This document shows, in pieces, positions 5,382 through 5,957 of a DNA stretch of 5,957 bases. Both the position numbers and the translations under genes were made by a program. Under the pieces are notes generated by a model, which was not told the origin of the DNA, searched no databases, and saw only the letters and a program-made list of their open reading frames with translations. The DNA lies in NCBI GenBank assembly GCA_002358835.1, contig DEPP01000122.1:1-5957 (forward strand), given 5' to 3'. Each line of letters opens with the position of its first letter. Position 1 is the stretch's first letter. This DNA comes from Bacteroidales bacterium UBA3389. GTDB lineage: Bacteria > Bacteroidota > Bacteroidia > Bacteroidales > P3.

Positions 5382-5957
5382 GTTTGCAATCCTTGTTTTG
5401 TAAATTCGAATCGTCTTACTTTTCCGCCGAAATTGCTTAATGCCTCAATAACTTTGTATCTTACGCAGTCGGGACAATAGAAGAAAATATAGCCTCCGCC
5501 ACCTGCTCCCGAGATTTTACCGCCTCTTGCTCCTGCATTCAAGGCTGCTTTGTACACATCTTCGAATAAATCGGTGCTTATGCCTTTTGCTATTTGTCTT
5601 TTATACTCCCAGCCAAGGTTTAATATGTCTCCGATTTTGTCTAACTCGTTTCTCAAAAGTGCCTCTTTCATTAGAACAGCCTGCTTTTTGAGTTGTTGCA
5701 TTGCTTCGATAGATTGAGTGTTGTTAGCAACTACATTCTTTTGTTGCCTTTCGATTATATCGGCAGAACTTCTCGAAGTAGATGTGTAAAACAAAACAAG
5801 ATTTCTCGACAATTCATTCATTATCGATTCTTTTATTCGAAGTGGATTTACTATAACTTTGTTCTCGGCGTAAAATTCCATAAAATTGAACCCTCCGAAT
5901 GTTGCCGCATATTGGTCTTGTTTGCCTCCTGCAAGGCGAAGGTCGATTCTCTCTATC
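5369..5957 (-). CDS. hddA: GHMP sugar kinase, probably D-glycero-alpha-D-manno-heptose 7-phosphate kinase (HddA-like), 5' end outside window
   Basis: The frame stays open to the right edge, giving 195 visible residues of a protein that is usually about 340 long, so roughly the first 145 are missing. An internal ATG at 5881 is not the start: upstream codons read ERIDLRLAGGKQDQYAATFG and then GFNF before MEFY, a hallmark block of HddA-type kinases. The C-terminal GHMP domain shows KISGAGGGGYIFFY (visible residues 147-160), the glycine-rich motif 3. Near the middle are the expected NLVLFYTSTSRSS segment and GWEYKRQIAKGIS. The enzyme would phosphorylate D-glycero-D-manno-heptose 7-phosphate at C1 using ATP, in the cytoplasm. 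Its stop overlaps the start of the HddC-like gene by 13 bases, implying translational coupling. Related GHMP kinases act on other sugars, so the substrate is inferred from family and partner. The promoter and the N-terminal motif 2 lie outside the window. Confidence 0.87.
   Translation of the reverse strand, partial: IERIDLRLAGGKQDQYAATFGGFNFMEFYAENKVIVNPLRIKESIMNELSRNLVLFYTSTSRSSADIIERQQKNVVANNTQSIEAMQQLKKQAVLMKEALLRNELDKIGDILNLGWEYKRQIAKGISTDLFEDVYKAALNAGARGGKISGAGGGGYIFFYCPDCVRYKVIEALSNFGGKVRRFEFTKQGLQTWQI

Overview
The window looks like ordinary chromosome of a Bacteroidota bacterium, most likely a Bacteroidales-type anaerobe. The evidence is AT-rich DNA, promoters of the Bacteroidota form (TTTG, about 20 bases, TAnnTTTG), mostly no Shine-Dalgarno sites, a small outer-membrane barrel protein, a butyrate kinase, and heptose-activation genes of the hddA/hddC type. 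The species cannot be named from this sequence. I see no phage, insertion sequence, CRISPR array, RNA gene or defence system.

Layout, left to right. Bases 1-336 hold no gene. They begin with a strong terminator serving a plus-strand gene that lies off the left edge, followed by AT-rich DNA with two inverted repeats. A minus-strand gene (337-1017) encodes an exported protein predicted to form an outer-membrane beta-barrel. Divergent from it, on the plus strand, are an AlkD-like DNA alkylation repair protein (1119-1808) and a butyrate kinase (1922-3001). The kinase has its own well-formed promoter, and possibly a second one in tandem. A 13-bp-stem terminator at 3023-3056 separates it from the converging minus-strand cluster.

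The right half is a tight minus-strand cluster. Read in transcription order it contains: a GHMP sugar kinase resembling HddA, cut by the right edge (5369-5957); a sugar-phosphate nucleotidyltransferase resembling HddC, overlapping it by 13 bases (4641-5381); a hotdog thioesterase resembling FlK (4239-4619); and a THUMP-domain rRNA methyltransferase of the RlmL/YpsC type (3060-4220). The first two would phosphorylate and then nucleotide-activate a D-glycero-D-manno-heptose for surface polysaccharide. The last two are unrelated in function and appear simply co-transcribed.

The most unusual structure is a 21-bp in-frame tandem repeat inside the nucleotidyltransferase gene. It encodes heptapeptides ending EIK next to the metal-binding NGDS motif. 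Other points worth checking are the full FlK-type catalytic residue set in the thioesterase, the absence of phosphate butyryltransferase beside butyrate kinase, and the palindrome plus repeated TTTGCA motif upstream of that gene. I did not find a convincing new multi-gene system.
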